Assembly: GCA_964017235.1 (NCBI GenBank)
Contig: OZ024929.1
Span: 17,047,464 to 17,111,463 of the forward strand
DNA from: Sabellastarte sp. h YS-2021
Lineage: Eukaryota; Annelida; Polychaeta; Sabellida; Sabellidae
Reading direction: 5' to 3'
DNA length: 64,000 bases
Part shown: piece by piece, positions 46,611 through 58,258 of the stretch
Numbering within the stretch: the stretch's first letter is position 1
How the letters are laid out: each line of letters opens with the position of its first letter
Notes under the pieces: generated by a model
What the model saw: only the letters and a program-made list of their open reading frames with translations
Database searches by the model: none
Told to the model about the DNA's origin: nothing
Program-made: the position numbers and the translations under genes

Positions 46611-46801
46611 TGGCCTCTCCAGGACTTAAACGAGGCAGTATCCAGCATTTTATGGCCAGTTTTGAAGATTTTCTTTGTGCTTGTCGTCGAGACGAAGTCG
46701 TGGGTGAGAGGTCGTGTGTTGTCCTTGCAGCATTCCTTCTTCTGTTCAAAATGTATATTTACCACGATTTACCCTCCATTAATTTCTACATTGTCGAGTA
46801 A
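46611..46801 (+). pseudogene. DIRS-2 possible gag start
   Basis: The frame starts MASPGLKRGSIQHFMASFED, follows with a short Cys/Arg-rich segment and ends at TAA 46799-46801. It sits where the gag start lies in DIRS-1 (a few hundred bases inside the left repeat). Homology to gag is not clear. A direct repeat of GGTCACGTGACACAGACCT follows at 46880-46960. Confidence 0.35.
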
Positions 46802-47379
46802 CTCTGCGTGTATGTCGACGAGAAGAATTTAGAAGGAAAGAAGAATGCATCGTCTGACGTCATCACTTCCAGCTTATGCTGGTCACGTGACACAGACCTG
46901 GTCACGTGACACAGACCTGGTCACGTGATACGCATTCAACTATGGAGGTCACGTGATACGCATTTATCAATGGAGGACTCGTATTTTTTCAACAGAAGTT
47001 TTCATCAGAAGAAGACGACCATTTATTAATCAACACCCATTTTTAACTGGCAAGAAGAAATCCAGCAACTCGCCTGTTGGTGTGAAGATATTAGATGACA
47101 TTTGGTCACTGCAATCTGCGTGTTTTGGAAGTGCCGGTCATGTGACTTCACAGATCTCCATACACGACCGGCAAGGCTAGCAGAAGAAATTGTGGCTCCA
47201 CAGATCCCCAAGTGTGACCGGTTCAGCTAGCAAGAAGATGACCAGGTCTAGACCCCTTGTGCTGAATTTTACCGGTACCAGCTCTGCTCAGACTACCGGT
47301 GGGGTCTCCAGCTAGCCCTCTCCCCCCCTTTGACCCTACCTTGGTACGGGTACTGGGGCAGGTTGAGAGTAAGAAGATC

Positions 47380-48770
47380 TACCAACCGGTTACAGAGGAT
47401 GGGCCTACCGGGAACCGGTTATAAAGTTGCTCCAGCTAGCTGTCCAGGCCACTGATTTTATGCTGCCTACAATACCGGTTACAGAGCCTACCCACTGGGT
47501 GCCGGCTACACAGCCCTCATGGACCAGTGTGCTTCCCCTTAGCCGGTTACAGAGCCAACCAGACCGGTTTACAGGCAGAAAATACAGGTGAATTAACCAG
47601 ACTGACCCTGGCTGTTTGAAGAATCTGGTCAGTGGTTACAGAGAGAATTTTCTGGTTACACAGAGTTCTGCTGCTCCCACCATCCCAGTGCTGACAGCAG
47701 GCTAACCAGTTACAGATTTTACCGGTTACAGAGAGAGTTTACCGGTTACAGACAGGTCTGCTGCTCCCACCATCCCAGTGCTGACAGCAGGCTCACCGGT
47801 TACAGAGTTTACCGGTTACAGAGAAAATTTTCTGATTACACAGATCTGCTGCTCCCACCATCCCAATGCTGACAGCAGGCTAACCAGTTACAGAGAGATC
47901 TGCTGCTCTCACCATTCCAGTGCTGACAGCAGGCTCACTGGTTACAAAGTTTACCGGTTACAGAGAGAATTTACCGGTTAACAGAGGTTACTGGTTACAG
48001 AGAGATCTGCTGCTCCCACCATGCCAGTGCTGACAGCAGGCTCACCGGTTACAGAGAAATCAGTTGTTCCCATGGGCAGAAGGCAACTTAAGGCAACAAG
48101 TCCAGTGAGGACAACAGGGTCACCAGTTAGACATTTGCCTGTGACAGTCAGATAGACAGGAAGTTCTTCAGTAAATTGCCTCAACCAACCGGTTACAGAA
48201 CCTACCGACGGGTTCTGGCTTACACAACCTCCAAGGACCAGTAGCTTCATACCAAGCCGGTTACAGAGTCTACTGGTCTGGCTTATAGACAGAAATTCCG
48301 GTGAAGAAACCTGATTCAAACTGGAACACCAGCTTACCGGATTGCCAGATCCACCAAGTGATCAAATAATGATAGAGCTGTGGCTGTCTGAATGCTTGGT
48401 TACAGAGAATGGCCAGTTTACCGGTTCATTAACAGTTAAGTGGCTTACCGGTTACTGAGAAGTGTTGGTTACAGAGAAAACCTTCTGATTCCAACATTAC
48501 GGACAGGAAGAAGGCAGTTCTGTTAGATAAGCCTACCTCTGCTGAGACGTAGTCGCCCAGTTCTACCAGCTCAAATGAGTTTTCTTTGCAAAACTATGGA
48601 TCCACCAGGAACTGGTTACAGAGCATTGCTTAACCTATAACCGGTTAGGCCCTGGTACTGGGCAGGTCCACAGGACTGGCTAACAGACCAGCAAAGTCTT
48701 TTAAGGGTCCAAATGGCCATTTTAGACCAACCAGTTGCTGTCTGAGGAATCTGGTTACAGAGAAATTCTT
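47380..48770. repeat. GGTTACAG / ACCGGT minisatellite inside DIRS-2
   Basis: About 25 copies of (A/T)CCGGTTACAGAG or close variants are scattered over 1.4 kb. Nested in it, a longer unit with CTGCTGCTCCCACCAT and GTGCTGACAGCAGGCT occurs five times, starting near 47668, 47758, 47846, 47900 and 48007. The units do not keep one reading frame. The ACCGGT core also occurs in both terminal repeats. Confidence 0.85.
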
Positions 48771-48989
48771 AGACCAGTCACTTGTCCTGGTGAGCTGACT
48801 GTCTCAATCTGCCTGATCAGTCAGCCAGTTACTCTTGCCAGTGAGATGCGGAACTCAACCACATTGGTTAGAATACTGCCAACAAGAAGTCTGCTGTACC
48901 AGTTATTCTGGAGATGCCATTGATCCAGCCTCCGAAACTGGCCAACCCAGCTTGCCTTTTTACCCAGCTTGTGACCAGTGTCAGCTGAC

Positions 48990-50620
48990 ACCAGGGGCAT
49001 GAGTTTGCAAACTCAAGCTTTCCCTCAAGATTACAACCCTTTTCTGGTTTGTCACAACTGAAGCAATGGAAAATTTATCTGTTAATTGGACCAGGGGTCA
49101 CAGTGTTCATAAATGGCTATTAGTGTTTCCACAGTGGGGTTCTGTGGAAATGACCTTATGTCGCAGATCCCCTTTGGATGGTTTCCTACTGTGTGGATCA
49201 GTGAACCTGTCGCCAGTGTTGACACTGGTATTTTTGCACCAACCTGCCGGTTCAAACTTGGGCCACCCTAGGGGCCAGCCTCAAGTTTACATGAACCTCC
49301 CAGGAAGGCTACACCCTCCCCTGCCAGAAACGACCAGTTTGACCAGTTCTCCAGGCAGGATTTTGGTTCAGTATCCTAAATGATTCAGCGGGAATTTCAG
49401 GAACCACATGAACCTCTCTTCAGCCAGAGGAGTGGCTAACCTCATGGTTGCATACTGCCTCGCCCCTTTCAAACAACAAGGAAATGCCAGCCCCCACTAA
49501 ACCATGTCTCCAACATACACAATCTCTAGTAGCTCTGTGTCAGGAGTAAGTTTGAATGGTCTCATGAAAAATTAGAACTAGACCTCGAGCAAGTCTTTGT
49601 CTTGAGAGACTACCAGTTCAGCCTGAAAGAGGGCAAGGTGAGACCCACCCTAGAGCATTTGCAGACGTTGTCTGCAATCCAGAAACTTCTCTCCGGATCG
49701 ACATGCCCGATCCAGCGGCTCATGCCCCTGATAGCATTACTGGCAGCCATAGCAAAGCCTGTCCACATAGGTGGCCTTTCTCATCAGGCCGATACAGTGG
49801 CACTTGATAAATAGCTGGAGAGTACCTGAATCGCCAAAAGGTGATCCCAGTTCACTCCACCCTCAGCTAAAATCGTGGCTGCAGGAAGACCATGTGCTTC
49901 AAGGTCAACCATTACACCTACTGTATATGCTCTGCAAATCCTTATAGATGCATTTAGAGGGGTGGGGTACTCACTTAAGGGAACACACTGCAAGGGGAAC
50001 CTGGCCCCTTCCGAAGCAAGTTACACTTTAATATCTGGAATTTAAGGTGGCCTTTTGGCCCTAAAGAGTTCCAAAACCTCTGCTTGAACAATGTTGCTGT
50101 TGTAGCTACAGACAACCCCATGGTGGTTTTCTGTATAAAGGGGGGATGGAATCGGACCCCCTTTGGGCCCTCTTGTGGAGAATTCTGACCTGGTGTACCA
50201 GACACAGGTGACTCAGAACCTGACACATCCACAGCCGGCCGAATGTGATAGCAGGCAAGCTATCCAGGCTAGGACAGACCATTAAACATAATGGTCCCCC
50301 CATCCAGAGGTATTCAAGCAATATGCTCCCGGTGGCAGCATCCTCAAGTGGACCTGTTTGCCACCAGGTTGGACAACTACATCTCTGCCTCACCAGTTCC
50401 AGATCCTCAAGCCTGGGCAGTAGATGCCTTCATTCTTCCTTGTTAGGACCTGGACCCATATGCCTTCCCACCAGCAGCTATCTTGGGCAAGTGGTGGGAA
50501 AGTTGCAGGACCACCCGTGCAACAACTCATACTGATTGCACCAGGGTGGTCCAACATGCCTTGGTTCTGAGACCTGGTAACCATGTCCAGTCAGATCCCA
50601 CTGTGTGCACTTTCTGCCTG
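48990..50620 (+). pseudogene. DIRS-2 RT/RNase H remnant
   Basis: Recognisable pieces: VFVLRDYQFSLKEGKVRPTL and QKLLSGSTCPIQRLMPLIAL (49590-49740, matching the region after motif C in DIRS-1), VVATDN (about 50098-50115, RNase H), HPQVDLFATRLDNYISASPV (50334-50400) and PDPQAWAVDAF. The RT palm with motifs A-C is not recognisable between 48990 and 49590. Many stops and frameshifts. Confidence 0.75.
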
Positions 50621-50689
50621 ACTTTTGACTCAGTTACTCAACCAGACCCTTCACAGGAACCTGGTAAATCTGAATCTACATGCTTGGCC

Positions 50690-51730
50690 CCTAGAGCCCC
50701 AGCTACCAAGGAAGCAGGGCTTCCCTGAGGCAGTGGCAGCTCGAATTGAGGCTCCTCCAGAGGATCAAACAGATCAGTCTATGAGGCAAGTGCACCATAT
50801 GTTTTACACGTGGTACCTCAGTAATCAGATGGACTTCTGGGCACCACCTTTAAAAGCTATAGCTGACTTCCCTTTGTACCTTTTCAAGACAGGAAGTTAC
50901 AGCCGGGCACCATTGATGGCTATAGACCAGCCATTGTTAACAATTTGGGAATTTGCCCATTAATGTCAGCAGCGATGAAAATCTCACTGATCTCCTGGAT
51001 AGTTTCCACAGAGACAGATCCAAGAGAACAGGGGAATCCCCTCTTGGAACCTTTCCCTGGTTCTACACCAGCTGACAAGGTTCCTTTTTGAACCCCTTAA
51101 GGAGGCCTCCCTGAAGCACTTGACTATCAAGACTGTCTTCCTGTTGGCCTTAGGTTCAGGCAAGCGGAGGGTGAGATCCATGCTTGGCTGCATAACAACC
51201 TCAGACACCAGATTGGTCCATGGTGTCTTTCTACCCCTCAGCCAGCCTTCCTTCCAAAAATTAGCTAGCCAAAGAGAGTCCAGACAGTGTGGCCCCTGTG
51301 GTTAATGCAGCCCCGGTCCTCACTCTGGATAGGTCACAGGTCCTGGTGTCCAGTCAGAGCCCTGTGTTACCATCTGGATAGGACCTCAGATCTTAGGCAT
51401 AACAAGGAGCTGGTCTTTGTCTCCTTCCAAGAAAGTTGTCGACAAGGACATCTCTCCTGCCACCATCTCCTCATGGATCAAGCTACTGTGATCCTATGAC
51501 ATGAGCTCTCTGACCAGTAAGCCCTCACCTTGCATCAGGTCAAAGCCCATGATGTTAGGGCTTTTGCTGCTTCTAAGGCATTCCAGTCAGGAGTCTCCTT
51601 AGAACAGTCCTCAGCCTTCCACTGTAAGTCATATATCACCTTCACACAGTTCTGAAGGATGTGGCTGGGGCTGATTTAGAGCCTCTTTACTTGGGCCTAG
51701 TAGTGGCTGCTCAGCAGATCCACAAATAGC
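50690..51730 (+). pseudogene. DIRS-2 tyrosine recombinase remnant lacking the catalytic tyrosine
   Basis: PRKQGFPEAVAARIEAPPED and DFWAPPLKAIADFPLYLF mark the N-terminal domain. The catalytic domain shows LLALGSGKRR (then a frameshift before EIHAW) and VKAHDVRAFAASKAFQSG (51538-51592). At 51649-51656 the sequence reads TTCTGAAGGATG where DIRS-1 has FYLKD. About four bases, including the Tyr codon, are missing and a stop results. It ends LGLVVAAQQIHK at 51726. Confidence 0.82.
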
Positions 51731-51871
51731 CCTTATATTGAGATTTGTATACATGTACATAGTGTAAATAGCTCATGAATCTAATTGACATGCTTCCTTC
51801 GGGAGGTTTATTTGCCTTCCGGGACTGAACTCATCCCTCTCTTCCCCTACCTCAGAGCAGGTCTGTAAGAA

Positions 51872-51886
51872 GGGGGGGGGGGGGCA
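51872..51886. repeat. Poly-G run
   Basis: About 14 G in a row, at the same relative place as the longer poly-G of DIRS-1 (just after the recombinase). Confidence 0.9.
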
Positions 51887-52047
51887 ATGCTGGTATAGCC
51901 CCGGCAACCGGGCTCTGGTAACCACCATGGACCTATAGGTCTCCTGACTAAGTCAGCCTAGGCCGTAGGGTAAAAATTTTGTTACCATTTATGAGTTCAT
52001 TCTAAGTCCCTAGTAACTTACCCGCCGACCAAGCGGTAGTTATTCAG

Positions 52048-52143
52048 CAATTGTCCATTGGATAGGATGTATTAACGCAATAAAATTGCAAATTTAATAA
52101 GTAAATTAAATTTTTATAAGTTAATACCCTATCCAATGGACAG
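52048..52143 (+). repeat. DIRS-2 internal complementary region
   Basis: The left half (TTGTCCATTGGATAGGATGT..ACGCAATAAAA) is the inverse of the left end. The right half (AAATTTTTATAAGTTAATAC..CCTATCCAATGGACA) is the inverse of the right end. Confidence 0.93.
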
Positions 52144-52203
52144 GCAAGGCCCTCCCAACCGACCCCGCTATCAGCTTACTAGGGGTCTAAATCTGTTTAG
52201 ACA

Positions 52204-52417
52204 ACGAAAAAGATGAACTGACGTCACTCTGTCTAGACAGGAAGCAAGTATGATGCGCCACCTAGCGAATGCACACTACTGACCGGTCCTGCTGGTATTA
52301 TATACAGGACGTCTTTTTCTGGCGTTTGGCGGGACCGGTTGCGCCGACCGGTAAAGCAATTGTCCATTGGATAGGGTATTAACTTATAAAAATTTAATTT
52401 ACTTATTAAATTTGCAA
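52204..52417 (+). repeat. DIRS-2 right inverted terminal repeat
   Basis: It starts AACGAAAAAGATGAACTGAC and ends with TTACTTATTAAATTTGCAA; it is the inverse of 46295-46488 plus the outer right-end sequence. Confidence 0.93.
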
Positions 52418-52659
52418 GTTCGTCTGTTTGCTAGAGACATTACAAGGGGGGTGCCCCCACCAAAAGTGTGAAAATTTCAACTTTTTATCACAATTTTCTC
52501 AGTGACTATTGCAGGGATTTCTCTCATATCTTGCATATATGTACTAGGCCAGAGGTAGATTCTCTTGTGTGAGTATGAGACCTGGATCTGTCTTACTTTT
52601 TTTTTAATAAATTTTTTTAATAATTTTTAATGCATTAAAATTCATGAAATCATGCACTA

Positions 52660-54250
52660 AATCACTTATAACTTCAAAAGTGTTGCATTTACAGCATTTT
52701 GTGAAAATATGTTGTTCAGCTACTTTTTTCATAGCTACAATATGGTGAGTAAGTTGGGTGTCTGTCTCAATAGCTAAGTGAGTAATAGCTACTTTTGGGC
52801 TTTTCAGTAACTCCCATTATGAGTAAAATCACGTGTAACTTAAAAACTATTGCATTTAGAGAATTTCGTATAAATATGTTATTCAGCTACTTTTGGGCCA
52901 GCTATAACATAGTGAAATTTCAGACCTGTAGCTCATGGCATAGCTGAGTAATAGCTACTTTTAGGTTATCACTGTTGCGTAAATCGCTTATAACTTGAAA
53001 ACTATTACATTTAGAGAATTTTGTATAAATATGTTATTCAGCTACTTTTGGGTCAGCTATAACATAGTAAAATTTCAGACCTGTAGCTCATGGCATAGCT
53101 GAGTAATAGCTACTTTTAGGTTATCACTGTTGAGTAAATCGCTTATAACTTCAAAACTATTGCATTTAGAGAATTTCGTATGAATATGTTATTCAGCTAC
53201 TTTTTTCATAGCTACAATATGGTGAGTAAGTTGGGTGTCTGTCTCAATAGCTAAGTGAGTAATAGCTACTTTTGGGCTTTTCAGTAACTTCCATCATGAG
53301 TAAAATCACTTGTAACTTAAAAACTATTGCATTTAGAGAATTTCGTATAAATATGTTATTCAGCTACTTTTGGGCCAGCTATAACATAGTAAAATTTCAG
53401 ACCTGTAGCTCATGGCATAGCTGAGTAATAGGTACTTTTAGGTTATCACTGTTGAGTAAATCACTTATAACTTGAAAACTATTGCATTTAGAGTATTTTG
53501 TTTCAATATGTTATTCACCTATTTTGGGGTCAGCTATAACATAGTGAAGTTTCAGACCTTTGGCTCATTTCATAGCTGAGTAATAGCTACTTTGAAGTTC
53601 TCACTGTTGAGTAAATCAGTTATAATTGGAAAACTATTGCATTTACAGAAATTTGTGCAAATATGTTATTCAGCTACTTTTGGGTCAGCTATAACATAGT
53701 GAAATTATAGACCTATAGCTCATGGCACAACTGAGCAATAGCTATTCTCAGGTACGGACTGTTGAGTAAATCAGCTATAACTTGAAAAATATTGCATTTG
53801 GAGTATTTTGTTAAAATATATTGTTCACCTACTTTTGGGTCAGCTATAACATAGTGAAATTACAGACCTATAGCTCATGGCATAGCGGAGCAATAGCTAT
53901 TTTCAGGTTCTCACTATTGAGTAAATCAGTTGTAGCTTGAAAACTATTGCATTTACAGTAGTTTGCTTAAATATGTTGTTCACCTACTTTTGGGTTAGCT
54001 ATAACATAGTAAAATTTCAGACATGTAGCTCATTGCATAGCTGAGTAATAGTTCCTTTGAGGTTCTCACTGTTGAGTAAATCAGTTGTAACTTGAAAACT
54101 ATTACATTTAGAGTAATTTGTTAAATATGTTATTCACAGAATTTTTGGTCAGCTATAACATAGTGAAATTGCAGACCTCTATGTCATGGCATAGCTGAGC
54201 AATAGCTACTTTCAGGTTCTCACTGTTGAGTAAATCAGTGTATCCACTGG
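52660..54250. repeat. About ten tandem copies of a 155-158-bp unit
   Basis: Units share GAGTAAATC.CTTATAACTTG, AAAACTATTGCATTTAGAG, ATATGTTATTCAGCTACTTT, TGGGTCAGCTATAACATAGT and AGACCTGTAGCTCATGGCAT. A variant with GTGAGTAAGTTGGGTGTCTG recurs at 52752 and 53222, three units apart, showing a higher-order repeat. Confidence 0.92.
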
Positions 54251-54359
54251 ATAGCCGCAGTGTGTAGAGAGAGATTTCACCATTACTGCTCTGATGAAAA
54301 AAAATATTATAGCTAGCTTTCTTAAGTTTGCAGTATATATTAATAACCATAAAATGTTG

Positions 54360-55010
54360 TCTGGGAATATTTTTGGCCTCATTTTGAGAAACAAGATGGC
54401 CGCCACAGGTGTTTTTTGTCAGTCATGAAAAGTGCTTATATCTCCCTTATTATTGATCCTAGAGGTTTGGGATGATAAACCAACCTGTAGGAAATCATGG
54501 GGTGGGAATCTTTTGGTGTGGTCAGATTTGACCTTCAATGACCCCCCCTTCAAGGTCAAACAAGGATAGCCAAACTTAAAAGTGCTTATAACTCGCTTAT
54601 TATTGGTCCCAGAGGTTTGGGATGGTAAACAGACAGGAAATTATGGGCTGTGAATCTGTTGATATGGTCCGATTTGACCTTGGAACCCTCCTTCAAGGTC
54701 AAATGAGGATAGCGAAAATTGAAAGTGCCTACAACTCGCTTATTATTGGTGACAGAGATTTGGGATGGTAAACCATCTCATAGGAAGTCATTGGCTCGGA
54801 ATCTTTTGGTATGGTCAGATTTGACCTTTGGACCCCTCCTTCAAGGTCAAATGAGGACAGCCAAGCTTAAAAGTGCTTATAACTCATTTATAATTGGTCC
54901 TAGAGGTTTGGAATGGTAAACCATAGGAAATCATGGGCTGGGAATGTATTTGTGTGGTTAGATTTGACCTTGGACCCCTTCTTCAAGGTCGAACGAGGAT
55001 ATTGCATTTG
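54360..55010. repeat. TR4 array, right copy, inverted relative to 43970-44900
   Basis: About five units with AAAGTGCTTATAACTCGCTT, ATTATTGGTCC, AGAGGTTTGGGATGGTAAAC, GATTTGACCTT and CTTCAAGGTCAAATGAGGAT; the array begins with TTTTGAGAAACAAGATGGCC. Each motif is the inverse of one in the left array. Confidence 0.85.
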
Positions 55011-55252
55011 TAGTATTTCTTTAAATATGTTTTAATCTATTTTTTACACTTAAACAATTACCTTGTTATTTTCCTTCATAATACCATTTACAGGGCACAA
55101 CTTTTTTATCCTTTTCTTCTGTCAGCTTCGGAATTTCTTTCGAACTTGCTGTTTAGTTACCATTTACTGTATTTCTGTACAGCCCTTTTCCTGATAATTA
55201 TTCTGTCCTCTAATCACCTTCACAAATCAAAAACACTCAGTCAGCTGACACA

Positions 55253-55270
55253 GTGCCCGTTCACGGGCAC
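55253..55270. repeat. 3' hairpin of the TR4 element
   Basis: GTGCCCG and CGGGCAC form a perfect 7-bp stem with a TTCA loop, followed by TCTCCTCTTG. Confidence 0.85.
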
Positions 55271-55280
55271 TCTCCTCTTG

Positions 55281-58258
55281 TTTTTCTATTTCTGATTGTA
55301 AAAACATTGCAATCACGAACTAGCCATCACCAATTTCCAATTGCATTTTGGACATTACCAATTACTTATTATTGTACCATGAATCGCACACCTGGAAACA
55401 CACACTTAAACATTCATGCTCTGGAAGCCTTGCTGAAGGCTTGATTTCCTTCCAAAGTTTGGGTTTTACATTCATATTGTTCAACAGCAAGTGTCTCATG
55501 GGGAATTTGACCCTCACATGCCGTCAGGTTCCCTTCAAAGTATATAGATTTGCCACCTGTAATCAGAGCTTATTTCACAAACCAAATGAACTAGTAAGCA
55601 CTCGTAGAGCATAGACGTCAGCCAGGGGGAATTTCCAAAATTTTGGGGTTTTTTTTTGATTCAGATTTTAGTCCAAATTTTTTCCAAAATGTAATCACTT
55701 CTTACTTTTTGTACACCCCACATGCACAAATAATTTCAGAAAATTTTGATTGATTACTTTTGGAGTCATGACAAACGAATGCAGCTGAAAGCATTATGTC
55801 CTGGTGGAGGCAATAAATCTGCCCTTTAGGCTCTAGCCTTCTCACCACCATAATTGTGTCTCTACCTTGTCATTGACACCAGAGCTGTAAGAGGTAATAT
55901 AAGGAAATGGGGACACTGTGTTGAGAATTCAGGGCACCCAGGAAACTGTTCAAATATTATCATTTATTTCCATGATTCTTAGAGTATGGATAAAAACTAA
56001 ATAGATGTCAGATTTGTCCATCTCAGTATTCATTTTTCATAGTATTATTCTTACTTTACAGATATTTGACATTTTGTGTTCATTAAAATTATTCACACCA
56101 GCCTCCATATTCACAGTTTCTTACAGTCGGTTCACACTAGAATGTCAGTACCTGGATTGAGAAAAGGTGGATACCCGGCCCTGTTTTAGTCCCACGTCAC
56201 ATCCTTTATTGAAATCCACCTGTTTTTTTTTTTAATTCTTGCTTTGGTAATTTTAGGGTCCTGTGAAGTTATACATCAAAGGGTTAAACCGTATGTGGAA
56301 AGTTTGGTTAAGTAGAATTTTTGATTGACAAGGACTAGTTATTGTTCTAATATTAAGTGCTGAAAAATTACTTTCTCTCGTGGACAGTTTGTAAGTAATT
56401 TCTATGTGTTCAGTGTTTTCACCTGGGTATGTGTTCTTCAGTAGTTTTGGGGTTTATAAGTGTTAAAAAATTAATTATTCTTGTGAGCAGTGTGTAACTA
56501 AATTTCTATGTATTCTGTTTTACATGCTTATGTTGTTTTCTGAAGTAGTTGTTGGGTATTCCTGTATCTTTGCAACTGCTTTATTTACGATTGTGATTTT
56601 GACTTTCTGTCACATAGTGTTTCCATTTTTGCAATGTGATGTTTTTTATCTCTAGGAGTAATAAAAAATGATGCAATGTATCATGTATATTTCTATGAAG
56701 GTGATTTACAAATAATATTGTAAATGTTTAGCTGAAAATTTATGTTCATAGAAATACAAACTGGCAACTGCAAGTTGTAGATTACAAATCAAGTATATTT
56801 GGAAACATCTGCTTGTTAAATTTTAAGGAATTTATAAAAAAAAGTAAATAAATGTATAAAATGTTTACAGTTGAGCGATAGTTAAGTATTTGTAATTCAG
56901 CTTTTAGCCAATATATTTTTTTTTTACTTGCATAGTGAAACTTTTAAATGCCACTTTAATTTTTTATTATACAGTAAATATTGAATAAGTGTTGCATAAT
57001 ATTTTGAGTTCAGTTATGTACTAATTTTCTTTCTGGCTATTAAAGTGAATAATTTGTACAATTAAACATGATAATTACTGTAATATTTAAATATAACTTT
57101 ATAGGTCATTAAATACACACAGCTACATATATAAATGATAAACTGCCTATTTGTTTGAAAACTGTACAAAAATACCATTATCTGGTTATCTTGTAACTCT
57201 CCAAGTGGCAAAAGCCTGCAAAAAAACCTTGTGCATAAATTTACAAATGAATATTATTTGCTAACATTTGGACTTTGTAGTGTAAAAGTTGGGCCTCTAG
57301 GAGACAAAATTGTAGTTTTCAGATAAATTAGACCATTTTGATAAGTAGCTGGGTGTCTCGTGAGATATATTTACTTGTGCAAATATCTGTACTTCTAAAG
57401 TGTTGGGGGGAGAAATCATACATTTAATGCAATATTGGAAAAGTGTGTACAATTTGTGCAGAATAAATTACTTGTAATTTACACATCTGTACACTTTGTT
57501 ATGTATGAACAGTGGATATAACAAGTCAGGCATTTTGTAAAAAATGTATATTTTTTATTATTATGTAGTCTATATTGTAAAGTTATATATATATCTACAA
57601 AAATGCTCATGTTTGAACATGTAATTTTTTGTAAATGTAGTTAATTTTATATTTGTGACATATATAATTTAAAGCTCATTTTATCCCAGTTAGTTTGTTG
57701 TATATCATTCTGACACTTAAAAAGTGAGAATTTGTAACATCTGTGTGGGTGAACTACTTATATGAAATATTTATTCTTTTACTATTTTGTTATTCATCTC
57801 ACAGTTTTAGAAAGAGTACTTAAACTAGCATGTAAAATTTCACTTTGTGTGACTATTGTCCAGTGTATCTGGTGTGTGCATTCATATTTTTCTGGCATAA
57901 ATGAATAATGTATGTCTTTAATTATTCGGTTTTCTCCACATAATTTAATCATTCGTTTTGGTTTTTGTTGTTGTACACCATTTGTATAAAGTATGCAAAT
58001 TTCCTCACTTATATCGTTAAATACTGATAAGTCTCAAGGATCTAGAAAAAAATTACCTCTATTTAAAAGGTAATTCTACTAACTAGATTTGTGGGTAAAA
58101 CAGGCTGACTGTTAAATACTAGTATGTAAAAACAGCATATTGTACAATTACAACCTGTAACATGCACTGGATTTGGTTCTATTTGCGGTAATTGGTCACT
58201 TGCACCTACAAAAATGCATCATTTTCTGATGTTTGTACTACAAAACTGGTTTCACTAA
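55281..58258. other. AT-rich DNA, nothing recognised
   Basis: About 3 kb with no gene, element end or array recognised. Open frames are short and biased by AT content. It could be an intron or a long UTR; nothing decides this. Confidence 0.35.

Larger units (their letters stand above)
46295..52417 (+). mobile_element. DIRS-type retrotransposon DIRS-2, probably non-autonomous
   Basis: Inverted terminal repeats (46295-46488 and 52204-52417) and an internal complementary region (52048-52143) give the DIRS architecture. Coding remnants of the RT thumb/RNase H and the recombinase are DIRS-like but full of stops and frameshifts, and most of the RT palm is not recognisable. The gag region is replaced or swamped by a minisatellite. 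The terminal repeats differ by only one base over about 180 bp apart from the outermost bases. Because DIRS ends are rebuilt at each cycle, the insertion looks younger than its coding decay. Confidence 0.88.
46126..55280. mobile_element. Tandem-repeat-carrying element TR4, host of the DIRS-2 insertion
   Basis: The left end has GTCAGCTGAC twice (46123-46150) and a GGCGTCCGCGTCCGCG run. The right end has AGTCAGCTGACA (about 55239) followed by the hairpin GTGCCCGTTCACGGGCAC (55253-55270) and a pyrimidine-rich end. Two arrays lie inside on the right side (52660-54250 and 54380-55010). DIRS-2 occupies 46295-52417. Without it the element would be about 3 kb. Treating both ends as one element is an inference from the shared GTCAGCTGAC and the layout. 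Confidence 0.55.
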
